From the NCBI GenBank assembly GCA_017452785.1, contig JAFTLT010000006.1:32253-96252 (forward strand): DNA of 64,000 nt, read 5' to 3'. The position numbers were made by a program, and so were the translations under genes. This DNA comes from Clostridia bacterium. Lineage in GTDB: Bacteria; Bacillota; Clostridia; Oscillospirales; Acutalibacteraceae. Numbering within the stretch: the first letter of the stretch is position 1; every line of letters begins with the position of its first letter. The notes beneath the pieces were generated by a model. That model was not told the DNA's origin, ran no database searches, and saw nothing but the letters and a program-made list of their open reading frames with translations. This document shows positions 53,402 to 62,300 of this stretch, piece by piece.

Positions 53402-53977
53402 TTAAAATTTAACACCTGATACCATATACATTTTTTCGTCAGAAATCATAACATCAATTCTGAAAAATGATGACATCATTTCCGCAAGCTTTTCTTTTGA
53501 CGGAAGAGGGCTTGAAACCTTGCCTGCTTTTTCTGAATGGCACTTCTGCAGCTCCTTTTCGCTCATGCCGTGAGCCACAGTGAGTCTGCCTTTTATTTTA
53601 AGGGCACTGTGCAAATTTTCAAATAAACGCCGAGGCTCATCAAAGTGCGGAAAAGCATTATATATCATTACGGCATCAAACTGCTTTGCAAAATTATAGG
53701 TCTGGGCATCGGCACAAATCACCTGTACGTCCGGAAATTTATCTTTTGCCGCCTTTACCATTTCAGGTGAAATGTCAATGCCCGTCACTTTTACATCACG
53801 GTTTATATAGTCAGGGAAAAGCGCCCCCGTACCGCAAGCAACATCAAGTATATGCACACCCTCTTTGACTTCACCCTTGTTTAATATTATTTCAATTGCT
53901 TCTTCATTACGTATAAGATCTTTGTCCCATTCGGGTGCCATTCTATCAAAAAATGCGATTATTTCTTTTTTATCCAT
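53402..53977 (-). CDS. Class I SAM-dependent methyltransferase
   Basis: 191 residues. The SAM-binding loop is HILDVACGTGALFPDYI (motif I), then VTGIDISPEMVKAA (motif II, acidic end) and FDAVMIYNAFPHFDEP (motif IV). The substrate is not readable; the family is UbiE/MetW-like. It is the last gene of the operon, 2 bases after the acetyl-CoA-synthase-like gene. Its position with corrinoid-like or Ni/Fe-S machinery suggests a link, but a generic methyltransferase is possible. Confidence 0.8.
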   Translation of the reverse strand: MDKKEIIAFFDRMAPEWDKDLIRNEEAIEIILNKGEVKEGVHILDVACGTGALFPDYINRDVKVTGIDISPEMVKAAKDKFPDVQVICADAQTYNFAKQFDAVMIYNAFPHFDEPRRLFENLHSALKIKGRLTVAHGMSEKELQKCHSEKAGKVSSPLPSKEKLAEMMSSFFRIDVMISDEKMYMVSGVKF

Positions 53978-53979
53978 AA

Positions 53980-54675
53980 TTACATTTCCCTCATTGCTGC
54001 ACTTTTAAAATGAAGCTCCTTCATGCCCTCAATTTCGTCGCAGACCGGCTTTAAATTGCAGCTGTCGCAGTCAAACTTCACGCTGTTCATAACATGGTTG
54101 AGGGTTTCGGTTATAGTGTTGTTTTTCTGTGCCAGTGCTTCGAGCTTGCCGTAGTCAGCATCTTCGGCAGTGATATAGATAACTCTTACACCCTTTACGG
54201 CAGGGTTCTCTTTATATTTGTTAATGAGCAGGCTACCGATTTTTCTGAAGGTGATGCCCTTTTTAATTGCAGACTTTGCCACACGCACAGCCTCTTTGTG
54301 AGACCGTGAGGAGGTTCTTATCATATACCCTTCGGGAAAATGATGATATTTGACATATTCAATTTTCCTGATAAGGTTATATGCCTTTTGCTGATCCTGC
54401 TCGTCCTCTATCTGCACAAGTGAAACCCTTGCGAATTTGCGGTTATCACCGATGCTGTCAAGATCATCACCTATCAGGGTTATACCGTCGCTGACAGGCT
54501 CACTCGTCACCAGATTAAAGCCTGTGCCGCCAAGCTCAAAGGCAGTGTCACGCTGCAAAATCACCTGACTGTAGCCCACATCCTGCCACAGCTCATCTGA
54601 GCAGGAGAAATCCTTATACGGCAGCTTTTCTGTCAGAAGAGAAACATCTCTGATTAAAGAGTCAAAAAAATTCAT
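53980..54675 (-). CDS. Acetyl-CoA synthase/CO dehydrogenase beta-like protein (CdhC-like)
   Basis: 231 residues. Motifs FELGGTGFNLVTSEPVSDGI and FARVSLVQIEDEQDQQ resemble the small proteins annotated as carbon monoxide dehydrogenase beta subunit-like in Clostridia. The protein is far shorter than a full ACS and lacks any visible A-cluster region apart from a C-terminal CDSCNLKPVC group, a plausible Fe-S ligand set. Its start overlaps the 52-residue gene's stop by one base. Neighbours encode a CooC-like ATPase and dehydratase subunits. I regard the family call as moderate and the reaction as unknown. Confidence 0.55.
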   Translation of the reverse strand: MNFFDSLIRDVSLLTEKLPYKDFSCSDELWQDVGYSQVILQRDTAFELGGTGFNLVTSEPVSDGITLIGDDLDSIGDNRKFARVSLVQIEDEQDQQKAYNLIRKIEYVKYHHFPEGYMIRTSSRSHKEAVRVAKSAIKKGITFRKIGSLLINKYKENPAVKGVRVIYITAEDADYGKLEALAQKNNTITETLNHVMNSVKFDCDSCNLKPVCDEIEGMKELHFKSAAMREM

Positions 54676-54833
54676 TACAGCTTTTTATCCCTTTTCATTT
54701 TGTCATAGCGTTTTTTCCACAGCCAGTCATAAACTATTCTCACAAGCTTCATATCAAGGTTAAACCAATAAATTGCAAATGTCAGAATAAACAAGCAAAG
54801 TATAACTGCAAGTATAATTAAAACAACGTCCAT
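54675..54833 (-). CDS. 52-residue membrane peptide inside the dehydratase operon
   Basis: 52 residues. One N-terminal membrane helix (VVLIILAVILCLFILTFAIYW) is followed by a basic, aromatic tail (VYDWLWKKRYDKMKRDKK). The ATG lies one base after the activator's stop, and its own stop overlaps the next start as TAATG. Such exact packing makes a real gene likely. It could anchor the cytoplasmic enzymes to the membrane, as inference. Confidence 0.7.
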   Translation of the reverse strand: MDVVLIILAVILCLFILTFAIYWFNLDMKLVRIVYDWLWKKRYDKMKRDKKL

Positions 54834-54834
54834 A

Positions 54835-55635
54835 TCAGTTCACCTTGCTGAGACCTTTCTGTCTTGCGTACTCTGCCGCACCGAGGGCACCCATAAGCTG
54901 AGGGTCGGTTTTCAGCTCAACAACCTTGATTTTCAGCACCTTTTCAATAGCAGCCTTAAGACCGTCATTTTTTGCACAGCCACCTGTGAGAGTGATGCTG
55001 TCTGTTGCACCTGCTTTTTTAGCCATAACGAAGCATCTTTTTGCAACTGCAAGCTGAATGCCCGCTGCAATTTCATCCATAGGCTTGCCCTCACCAACAA
55101 GTGAGATAACTTCACTTTCAGCAAAAACAGTGCACTGTGCCGTGATGGGAATTGTGTTTTTTGCACCAAGAGACAGCTTTGAAAACTCAGGAAGAGTCAT
55201 TTCAAAAGCATTAGCCATAGCTTCGTAAAATCTGCCCGTACCTGCAGCACATTTATCATTCATAGCAAAGTTTTTAACTGTGCCGTCAGTGTCAATTGAG
55301 ATACCCTTAACGTCCTGACCGCCAATATCAATAATTGCCTTAACCTCAGGGTTTGTTACATGAACACCCATAGCATGGCAGCTGATTTCTGATATATTTT
55401 CATCAGCAAAAGGAACCTTGTTTCTGCCGTAGCCGGTGCCGATAAGATAACTGATATCCTTTGCTGACTCAAGACCTTCAACCTGAGCCACAGCATCACC
55501 TAAAGCGATTTCAGCACTTGCCACAGGGTTAATTTTACTTCTGTTGGTAACATTGGCAACCATTTTGCCGTTTTCATCTAAAATAACGCATTTTGTGTAG
55601 GTTGAGCCTACATCGCATCCACCGAAATATTTCAT
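54835..55635 (-). CDS. 2-hydroxyacyl-CoA dehydratase activator ATPase (HgdC/BadF type)
   Basis: 266 residues from the ATG at 55635, chosen because AAAGGAG lies 9 bases upstream. It has an actin/hexokinase-type ATPase fold: GGCDVGSTYTKCVILD, IDIGGQDVKGISID, and SITLTGGCAKNDGL. Cysteines in NDKCAAGTGRF and in the GGC motif match the two ligands per subunit for the bridging 4Fe-4S cluster of a homodimer. It uses ATP to drive an electron into the dehydratase, a radical mechanism. It directly follows the dehydratase subunits. Confidence 0.9.
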   Translation of the reverse strand: MKYFGGCDVGSTYTKCVILDENGKMVANVTNRSKINPVASAEIALGDAVAQVEGLESAKDISYLIGTGYGRNKVPFADENISEISCHAMGVHVTNPEVKAIIDIGGQDVKGISIDTDGTVKNFAMNDKCAAGTGRFYEAMANAFEMTLPEFSKLSLGAKNTIPITAQCTVFAESEVISLVGEGKPMDEIAAGIQLAVAKRCFVMAKKAGATDSITLTGGCAKNDGLKAAIEKVLKIKVVELKTDPQLMGALGAAEYARQKGLSKVN

Positions 55636-55649
55636 AGTTTTAATCTCCT

Positions 55650-57179
55650 TTACCAAGCTAAATCGTCTTCAAAATCTACAAGTGAGGGATCCAAGGGCTC
55701 CTCCTGAAGAACTGTCTGCATATATTTGTTAACCTGCTCACGCATATCTCGTCTTGATATGGTTCTCGGATCCATAAGGTCCTGCTTGACCCAGATGAAG
55801 TTGATGTTTCTTTCTCTTGCCTGATCGTCAAATATACCTGTCAGACCGTCCATACCCTTGCAGGAAATCTGGTCATACATAATAACTGTGTCAGCGTTAT
55901 ATTCTTCCACAATTCTCCACAGCTCATCAACAACATGACGGTAACCGCCCTTGGTGTGCTTACGCATTATAGAGCGCTGATAGGTTTTTGCAAGGTCTTT
56001 AAGAGACTGCTCTTTATCCTCTGTGTCAATTTCAAGATATGAAATCATTGTTTCCATATCCATAACTACATTCATGCCCCAGCAGTTTTCAAGCCAATTT
56101 GCAAAGGATGTGTAGTAGTTTGCAGGACAGCTCCACACAACAGCTCTATGGCGCATTTCCTTTGATACGGGAGTTTTCTTTTCATATGCCTTCATCATTA
56201 TCTTGTTAACCTTTTCGTCAACCTTGAGGAATTTCTCATTTGAGCCGCCCGAAAGATTGAAATAGAAAATTCTGTAAAGCCAGAAGGCTGCACCTGTCAT
56301 CTGAGGATAGGGAGTTTTGTTGATATCCCATTTTTGACGCTCATATTCAAGCTGCTTATTATAGTCCTTCATTCTTGAGAAGTAGACATCCCAATCGAAT
56401 TTCTCACCTGTCTGCTGCTCAATAAACTCAATGAGCGCCTTGATTTCGTCAACAGCATATTCCTGAACATCATCACCGTCATAGCGAAGGGGTACACCAA
56501 AACAGTGTGTTGGCAGATTAAGTCTTCTGTCAAGGAAGGATGAATTCATAATCGAACCGTCGCAGGGCATATTTGTGCCTATCATGCAGCAGCCCATTTT
56601 CGGATAATCGTCTTCAATTGCAACGCCGGCCTCAGCGCTGGGCAAAGGGCAAACGTCGGCGGGTACACCAAAGCTCTCTGTCACCTCAAGATAAGGCGGT
56701 GTGATTTGCTGGTCAACCATTGAAGACAGGAAAATAGGCAATGTCTGCAGCGGCATGGGAATGAGGTTGGGAAAGCCTGTGAAAACCTCGTTAGGTACTA
56801 TTTCATCCATAAGCACAATCTTTTTTGACAGCTTGTTTCCCGGATTGATTTTTTCATCTGCACGCAGTGAAATATTTATCAGCTTTGTGGTGTGCTTGAC
56901 TATCATATTATAGTGGAGATGTGCTATGCGAAGATGTGAGCCTCTCAGACCTGCAACATGTCTGTCAACAAAAGACGGTGCCGAAAGATATGATGCCATC
57001 CAGCGGTAACGCCAGATGCCCTTCACTGTTGAAACAGGAGCCTTAAGCACCATTTTTATCATATCTTTCCATGTCACAAGCCAGCGATAATAGTCATACA
57101 TTGTGTCTTTGAAGCCACGCCACTCTCTGTGCTTGAGTATAGCAGTGCGTTCTTTATAAAGATTGCCGTAATTATCCAT
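55650..57179 (-). CDS. 2-hydroxyacyl-CoA dehydratase-family subunit, large
   Basis: 509 residues from the ATG at 57179, which overlaps the previous gene by 8 bases. Longer starts lie inside the previous gene. Family features include LIPMPLQTLPIFLSSM, the CPLPSAEAGVAIEDDYPKMGCCMIGTNMPCDGS loop with clustered cysteines, SCPANYYTSFANWLENCWG, and IMYDQISCKGMDGLTG near the C-terminus. These match the HgdB/BcrC-type fold that binds a 4Fe-4S cluster. The substrate is not readable, and a dehydratase, benzoyl-CoA-reductase or double-cubane role are all possible. Confidence 0.8.
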   Translation of the reverse strand: MDNYGNLYKERTAILKHREWRGFKDTMYDYYRWLVTWKDMIKMVLKAPVSTVKGIWRYRWMASYLSAPSFVDRHVAGLRGSHLRIAHLHYNMIVKHTTKLINISLRADEKINPGNKLSKKIVLMDEIVPNEVFTGFPNLIPMPLQTLPIFLSSMVDQQITPPYLEVTESFGVPADVCPLPSAEAGVAIEDDYPKMGCCMIGTNMPCDGSIMNSSFLDRRLNLPTHCFGVPLRYDGDDVQEYAVDEIKALIEFIEQQTGEKFDWDVYFSRMKDYNKQLEYERQKWDINKTPYPQMTGAAFWLYRIFYFNLSGGSNEKFLKVDEKVNKIMMKAYEKKTPVSKEMRHRAVVWSCPANYYTSFANWLENCWGMNVVMDMETMISYLEIDTEDKEQSLKDLAKTYQRSIMRKHTKGGYRHVVDELWRIVEEYNADTVIMYDQISCKGMDGLTGIFDDQARERNINFIWVKQDLMDPRTISRRDMREQVNKYMQTVLQEEPLDPSLVDFEDDLAW

Positions 57180-58377
57180 TTTCTTTTGCCTGCCTCTCTC
57201 TTTGTATCTTTTTGATTTCAAGGCTCTCAACAAAAGCCTGCACTCTGGTGCGAAGCTGTCCTGAAGCTGAAGCAGTATACTGTCTGTCAACAGCCGCAGT
57301 CGGCACACCGTAGTCGTTACTCATAACATAAGATGCCAGAGCTCTCTCATAGCCCCAATATTCGCAGAATTTAAGCTGCTCATACATAACACCGTCTGCG
57401 TGGTACTCCTCAACAAGCTTCTTTACATAGTCACGTCTTTCCTGCACCTTTTCGTGGCTCATATATCTGGGGCACTGACTAGTTCTGAGATAGTGAAGAC
57501 AAATCTGTGTCAGCACATCCTCGCCCTCTTTGATAACAATTTCCTCTCTGCCGGGCAGTGCACCGAAGCAGTATCTGTCAGCAACAACCAGTGCTCCGCT
57601 GTCTTCAATAAGTGAGGTGAAATCAGGGTCATCCATTTCTGAGCCTACAACCACAATTTTTGCTCTGTAGTTCTTTTTGGCATCAGGCTCTCTTGTTTTA
57701 AGCTCCTCAGCCGTTTCACGCAGGGCAGGGAGTATAAGTGACTTGGGGCAACAGTATGTAATGAGGCTGAGAATATGATATTCATATCCCGTAATGCGTG
57801 GATTGTCTTCCTTACGGTAGTTGCCTATTTCTGTCATAAGTCGGCAGACCTCATTATGCTCCTCAACAGCCTTTAAAAGAGCTTCATCGGAAGTATCAAC
57901 ACCGTAAACCTCACTGAGTTTATCAAGAATTTTCAGTCTTGTCTGCTTGACATAGTGTTTAACTGTGTGCTGCTGAAGTTTAAAAGGCATATCAAGGAAT
58001 GTAACAAAAAACTTTTCTTCTGCAGCAAGATCAAGAAGCTCAAAATGCTCTGCTGTTCTGTTCATTTCTGAGCAGGTTTCTGAAGCTAAAAAGGCATTAA
58101 GGAAATTGTAGCCACCCTCAATGGCTCTTTCGAGTATAGCCTTAGAATAACCGCAAAGGAAATTACTCATATAATAGGTTGCAATGTCCATTGAGCCCGT
58201 TCTCGGTGCACGCAGTCTGACCGAAAAGCAGTTGCCGCAGTTGAGCAGAACCTCAGGAATATGATAGCAGGTGTAACCTAAAGCAATGCCGCCGTATGCC
58301 TTTGCCTTTTTAACAAGGTCGTTGTTGGCATCCAGCAGAAGTTTTTCAAATTCATAAAGATGTTTAAGATCTTTCAT
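57172..58377 (-). CDS. 2-hydroxyacyl-CoA dehydratase-family subunit, small
   Basis: 401 residues. Motifs include IALGYTCYHIPEVLLNCGNCFSVRLRAPRTGS (N-terminal cysteines as cluster ligands), AFLASETCSEMNRTAEHFELLD, and LKFCEYWGYERALASYV near the end. These are the HgdA-like pattern. It pairs with the larger subunit, whose start overlaps its stop. An AAGGAG site lies before the ATG, 11 bases after the CooC-like gene. Confidence 0.8.
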   Translation of the reverse strand: MKDLKHLYEFEKLLLDANNDLVKKAKAYGGIALGYTCYHIPEVLLNCGNCFSVRLRAPRTGSMDIATYYMSNFLCGYSKAILERAIEGGYNFLNAFLASETCSEMNRTAEHFELLDLAAEEKFFVTFLDMPFKLQQHTVKHYVKQTRLKILDKLSEVYGVDTSDEALLKAVEEHNEVCRLMTEIGNYRKEDNPRITGYEYHILSLITYCCPKSLILPALRETAEELKTREPDAKKNYRAKIVVVGSEMDDPDFTSLIEDSGALVVADRYCFGALPGREEIVIKEGEDVLTQICLHYLRTSQCPRYMSHEKVQERRDYVKKLVEEYHADGVMYEQLKFCEYWGYERALASYVMSNDYGVPTAAVDRQYTASASGQLRTRVQAFVESLEIKKIQRERQAKENG

Positions 58378-58388
58378 AGCCTTCTCCT

Positions 58389-59153
58389 TTATAAAATATC
58401 AAGTTCTTTAAGAGCCTTTCTTGCACCCTCAACCACATTTGAGTCATCGGGAAGCTTTGTTATATCCTTTCCCTCAATATCATAAATGGCAAGGTTTTTA
58501 TCGTTTTCAATATATGACAGAACGGGAATACCGTTTGTATTTATATGCTCAATAACACTTGTGTCGGGCAGTCTGTTGACAATGGCACCGATTTTCTTAT
58601 ACATAACCAACTCATCTGCAACACTCTTTATAGTTGAAATAACCTGAGTGCCCTTTTTGCTTGCATCTGTTATAAGCAGAAGGTGTGTTACCTTTTCCAT
58701 AACTCTGCGGTTAATCTGCTCAACACCCGCTTCACCGTCAATAACCACATAATCAAAATCAGCTGATAAAAGGCTGATAACCTCTTTTAAATAAGAATTG
58801 ATTTTGCAGTAACAGCCTGCACTTTCGGGTCTGCCGACAGCAATAAAAGCAAACCCGTCTGTTTCAACAAGTGCATCAAATATCTTATATCTTGCATCTC
58901 CCAAAAGCTCAACAGCGGCTTTTGTGTTGCCATCCTCAACAGTTGCCACTATTTCTTTTCTGATATCGTCAATTGTTGTTTCAATCTCAATGCCCAGTGC
59001 AGTTGAAAGCCCCACTGCCGGGTCAGCGTCAATAGCCAATATCTTCTTATCCGGGTACGCCTGAACTAGCAGCTTGACTATAGCAGCAGAAATTGAGGTT
59101 TTGCCGACTCCGCCTTTTCCGGAAAGAGCAATAATTGTTGCATTATTATCCAT
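58389..59153 (-). CDS. CooC-like MinD/ParA-type ATPase
   Basis: 254 residues. Walker A is the deviant ALSGKGGVGKTS at about 9-20. IDADPAVGLSTALG follows, as in CooC-type nickel-insertion ATPases, then FDYVVIDGEAGVEQINRRV and IVNRLPDTSVIEHIN. A CGRPESAGCYC stretch (here VGRPESAGCYCKINS) matches the C-x-C nickel site of CooC. In CO dehydrogenase maturation CooC loads nickel. Here it heads the dehydratase operon, and no CO dehydrogenase catalytic gene is present in the window. AAGGAG precedes the ATG. Confidence 0.8.
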   Translation of the reverse strand: MDNNATIIALSGKGGVGKTSISAAIVKLLVQAYPDKKILAIDADPAVGLSTALGIEIETTIDDIRKEIVATVEDGNTKAAVELLGDARYKIFDALVETDGFAFIAVGRPESAGCYCKINSYLKEVISLLSADFDYVVIDGEAGVEQINRRVMEKVTHLLLITDASKKGTQVISTIKSVADELVMYKKIGAIVNRLPDTSVIEHINTNGIPVLSYIENDKNLAIYDIEGKDITKLPDDSNVVEGARKALKELDIL

Positions 59154-59184
59154 GCCGTTTTCTCCTTATGTTTTGTTAAATTTT

Positions 59185-59213
59185 ATTATAACAAAGTTTT
59201 CAGCATTTTTCAA
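59185..59213 (-). promoter_or_regulatory. SigA promoter of the seven-gene operon
   Basis: On the minus strand TTGAAA (59208-59213) and TATAAT (59185-59190) have a 17-base spacer, about 30 bases before the CooC-like gene. Confidence 0.65.
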
Positions 59214-59265
59214 CACAAAGAAAGTAAAATTACGCTCAGCTGACGGGAAGAATATCAAGCTGTTC

Positions 59266-59311
59266 CAAAAAAGAATTTAACCCCGATCTGCAAAAGCAAA
59301 TCGGGTTAAAC
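59266..59311 (-). terminator. Terminator after the BspA-like surface-protein gene
   Basis: The stem TTTAACCCGATTTGC/GCAGATCGGGGTTAAA is followed by TTCTTTTTTGG on the minus strand. Confidence 0.85.
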
Positions 59312-59334
59312 TTTAAGCTTTTATACTTAAATCA

Positions 59335-62300
59335 TTAGAATTTGAACCAGCCGGCAATCATAGCAAAGAAATCTTTAATTGCCTTTACAATTCTCTGAAT
59401 CAGGCTCATAGACTCGTCAACATCGGGCGCCTCAACGGGAATACCCAGTGCACCGATAAGAAGATATTTATCGGCAACAACTCTGACATAGCCGTTCTCA
59501 TCGGGTGTCATTGCTTTTCCGTTAACATAGAACGTGAAGGGGTCGCCCACCAGATCTCTGGCTTTTATGATAACTTCTGTTCCGTGCTCAACCTCTAAGT
59601 GTGAGTTGCCGTATACGGGGAAGAAGCTTTTTCCGCCGTCAAGTGAAACATTATACCAGCCGATATGCTCTGTTCGGCCGAAAACAATATAATGCTTGGT
59701 GTCATAAGCTGAATCTGCATAAACGGTAATCACCACAAATCCGTAAATAGCAGGGTTAGCAGCCGAGCTGATTTTTATCTTAGCCTTACCTGCACCAATA
59801 GCTTTTACATTTCCGTCAGCATCAAGCTCAACCACAGAGCTGCCTTCTTCGACAGTATAATTAAGCTTCTTATTTGATGCACTGCCGTTTACATATGCTT
59901 CCAGAATTGCTTCTTCGCCTAAAACCATAGTGAAGTCTTTTGGCACCACTATACTTGTTGCTGCACCGGGCATCATAGTCCATCTGCCCACAATAACAAC
60001 ATCGTTATTGATACTAAACTTTCCGTCTGAAATATTAGCATCAGTTGTTGTCCAGCCTGAGAATTCATAACCGATAAATGAAGGTACCGCAGCAACTGTT
60101 ACCTCTGAGCCTTCTTCATAGGTCTTTTCAGCGGGCAGTTCAGGCACATTTACAGGTATATCACCCTTATATTTATAAGTAACCTTGTAATAATTTATTA
60201 TCTTTTCCCACTTACCAACGAACTCAACATCATTGTAAATATCAAACTTACCGTCTGCAACTGTTACGTCCTTTGTCTCCCAACCTGTGAAGATATAGCC
60301 GTCAAGTGTGGGATTTGCTTCAACTGTAACTGTTGAGCCTTCTTCATAAGTCTTTTCTGTGGGCACTTCGGGAGCATTTGTGGGAACGTTTCCTTCGTAC
60401 TTATAGGTTACATCATAGTAGTTGACGATCTTTTCCCACTTGCCGACGAACTCAACATCATTGTAAATATCAAACTTACCGTCTGCAACTGTTACGTCCT
60501 TTGTCTCCCAACCTGTGAAGATATAGCCGTCAAGTGTGAGGGTTGCTTCAACTGTAACTGTTGTGCCCTCTTCATAGGTCTTTTCTGTGGGTACTTCGGG
60601 AGCATTTGCAGGAACTTCGCCTTCGTACTTATAAGTTACATCGTAGTAGTTGATGATCTTTTCCCATGAGCCGACAAAGTGCACATCGTTATAAATGTTA
60701 AACTTGCCGTCCTTGATATCAGCATTATCTTTTGTTGACCAACCGGAGAAAATATAGCCTTCTGCTGCAGAATCAGCTTCAACTGTAGCCTCTTCACCGC
60801 TGTTATATTTACCGCCATCGGGAGCCTTGACGCTGTCAGGAATAACATCACCGATAAATTCATATGTAACCTTATACATTACAACTGTAATTGTAATTGT
60901 CTCTGTAATATCAGGGTTATCCTTTGATGTAACAGTGATTGTAGCTGTACCCTCACCAACCGGCGTAACTTTGCCGTACTCGTCAACCTTCACAACATTT
61001 TCATTATCTGAAGTATATTCAAGCTCTTTCACCGAAGCAGTGTCAGGATTAACAGTAACATTAAGCTGAAGCTCTTCGCCTATTGCTATTTCAGTGTCTT
61101 CATTCTCAATAACAATATCTTCAACAGGGATATTAACCTTAACTATAATACTGTCTTTCTTTGTGGGCTCATCCTCTGAAGTTACAGTGATTGTGGTTGT
61201 GCCATCACCCACGGCTGTGATATTTCCGTTTTCATCAACGGTTACTATGCTGTCATCACCGCTTTCCCAGATGAGCTTCTTATTAGTGGCATCATCGGGA
61301 TTTACAGTGACATTAAGCTGCTCTGTTTCATTAATATAAAGGATAGTCTTTTCTTTTTCGAGAACTACCTCACTAACAGGCTTTTTAACAGTAACGGTAA
61401 TTGTATCCTTCTTTGTCGGGTCATCCTTTGAAGACACTGTAATTGTGGTTGTACCCTCACCCACAGCTTTGATGTTGCCGTTATCATCAACGATTACAAC
61501 ATTTTCATCGCCTGATTCATATAAAACATCTTTAATCGTTGCATCTTCAGGATTTACTGTGATTTCAAGCTTAATTTCGTCACTTTCATTAAGAGTGACA
61601 TTGCCTGTATTAATAACAACACCTGAAACAGGCTTTTTGAAATAGCCGTAAAGAGTAACATCTTTTTCAGGCATTATGAAATCGCCACCGGTAGTTACAA
61701 CATCCTGTGTTGTCCAACCCACAAATGCATAACCCTGCACTTGCGGTGCGTCACTGACTAAAATATTTTCGCCTGCTTTATATGCTTTTGTCGCAGGTAC
61801 TTCCGGAGCCTCGGCAGGAACCTCGCCTGTGTACACATAATAAACATTATAAGCTCTTGACCACTCACCTGTGAAAAGAACATCATCAGTTAAAGTAAAT
61901 TCGCCGTCTGTTACAGTCACATCGTCTGTTGACCAGCCTGAGAAGGTATAGCCATCGGGCACTTCCGGTGCGGCTTCAACAGATACATTTTCGTTCTTTT
62001 CATAATATAAGGTATTGGGAGCTTCCACGCCTTCAGGAACATCCCCGGTAAATTCGTATTCAACCTTTAATCTGATTTCAAGGTTTCCTTCAGGCTTTGC
62101 CACTGCATAATAAGCTGTTTCCTGAGGATTTTTATCATATTCATCCTTGCCGCCTCTGATAGCATAGCAGCAATTGAAAACGCTTTCGTTAAGGTTGGCT
62201 ATGGACTCATTTGTCCAACCGCTGCCAATATAGATATTTGTCAGTTCTCCTGCTCTGTAGAACATAAAGTACATTGTGGTGACTTTTGACGTGTCAAAGC

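Noticed and set aside
58389-59153. Plasmid partition ParA
   Set aside because: No ParB gene or parS-like repeats are nearby. The C-x-C stretch and operon context fit a CooC-type maturation ATPase better.
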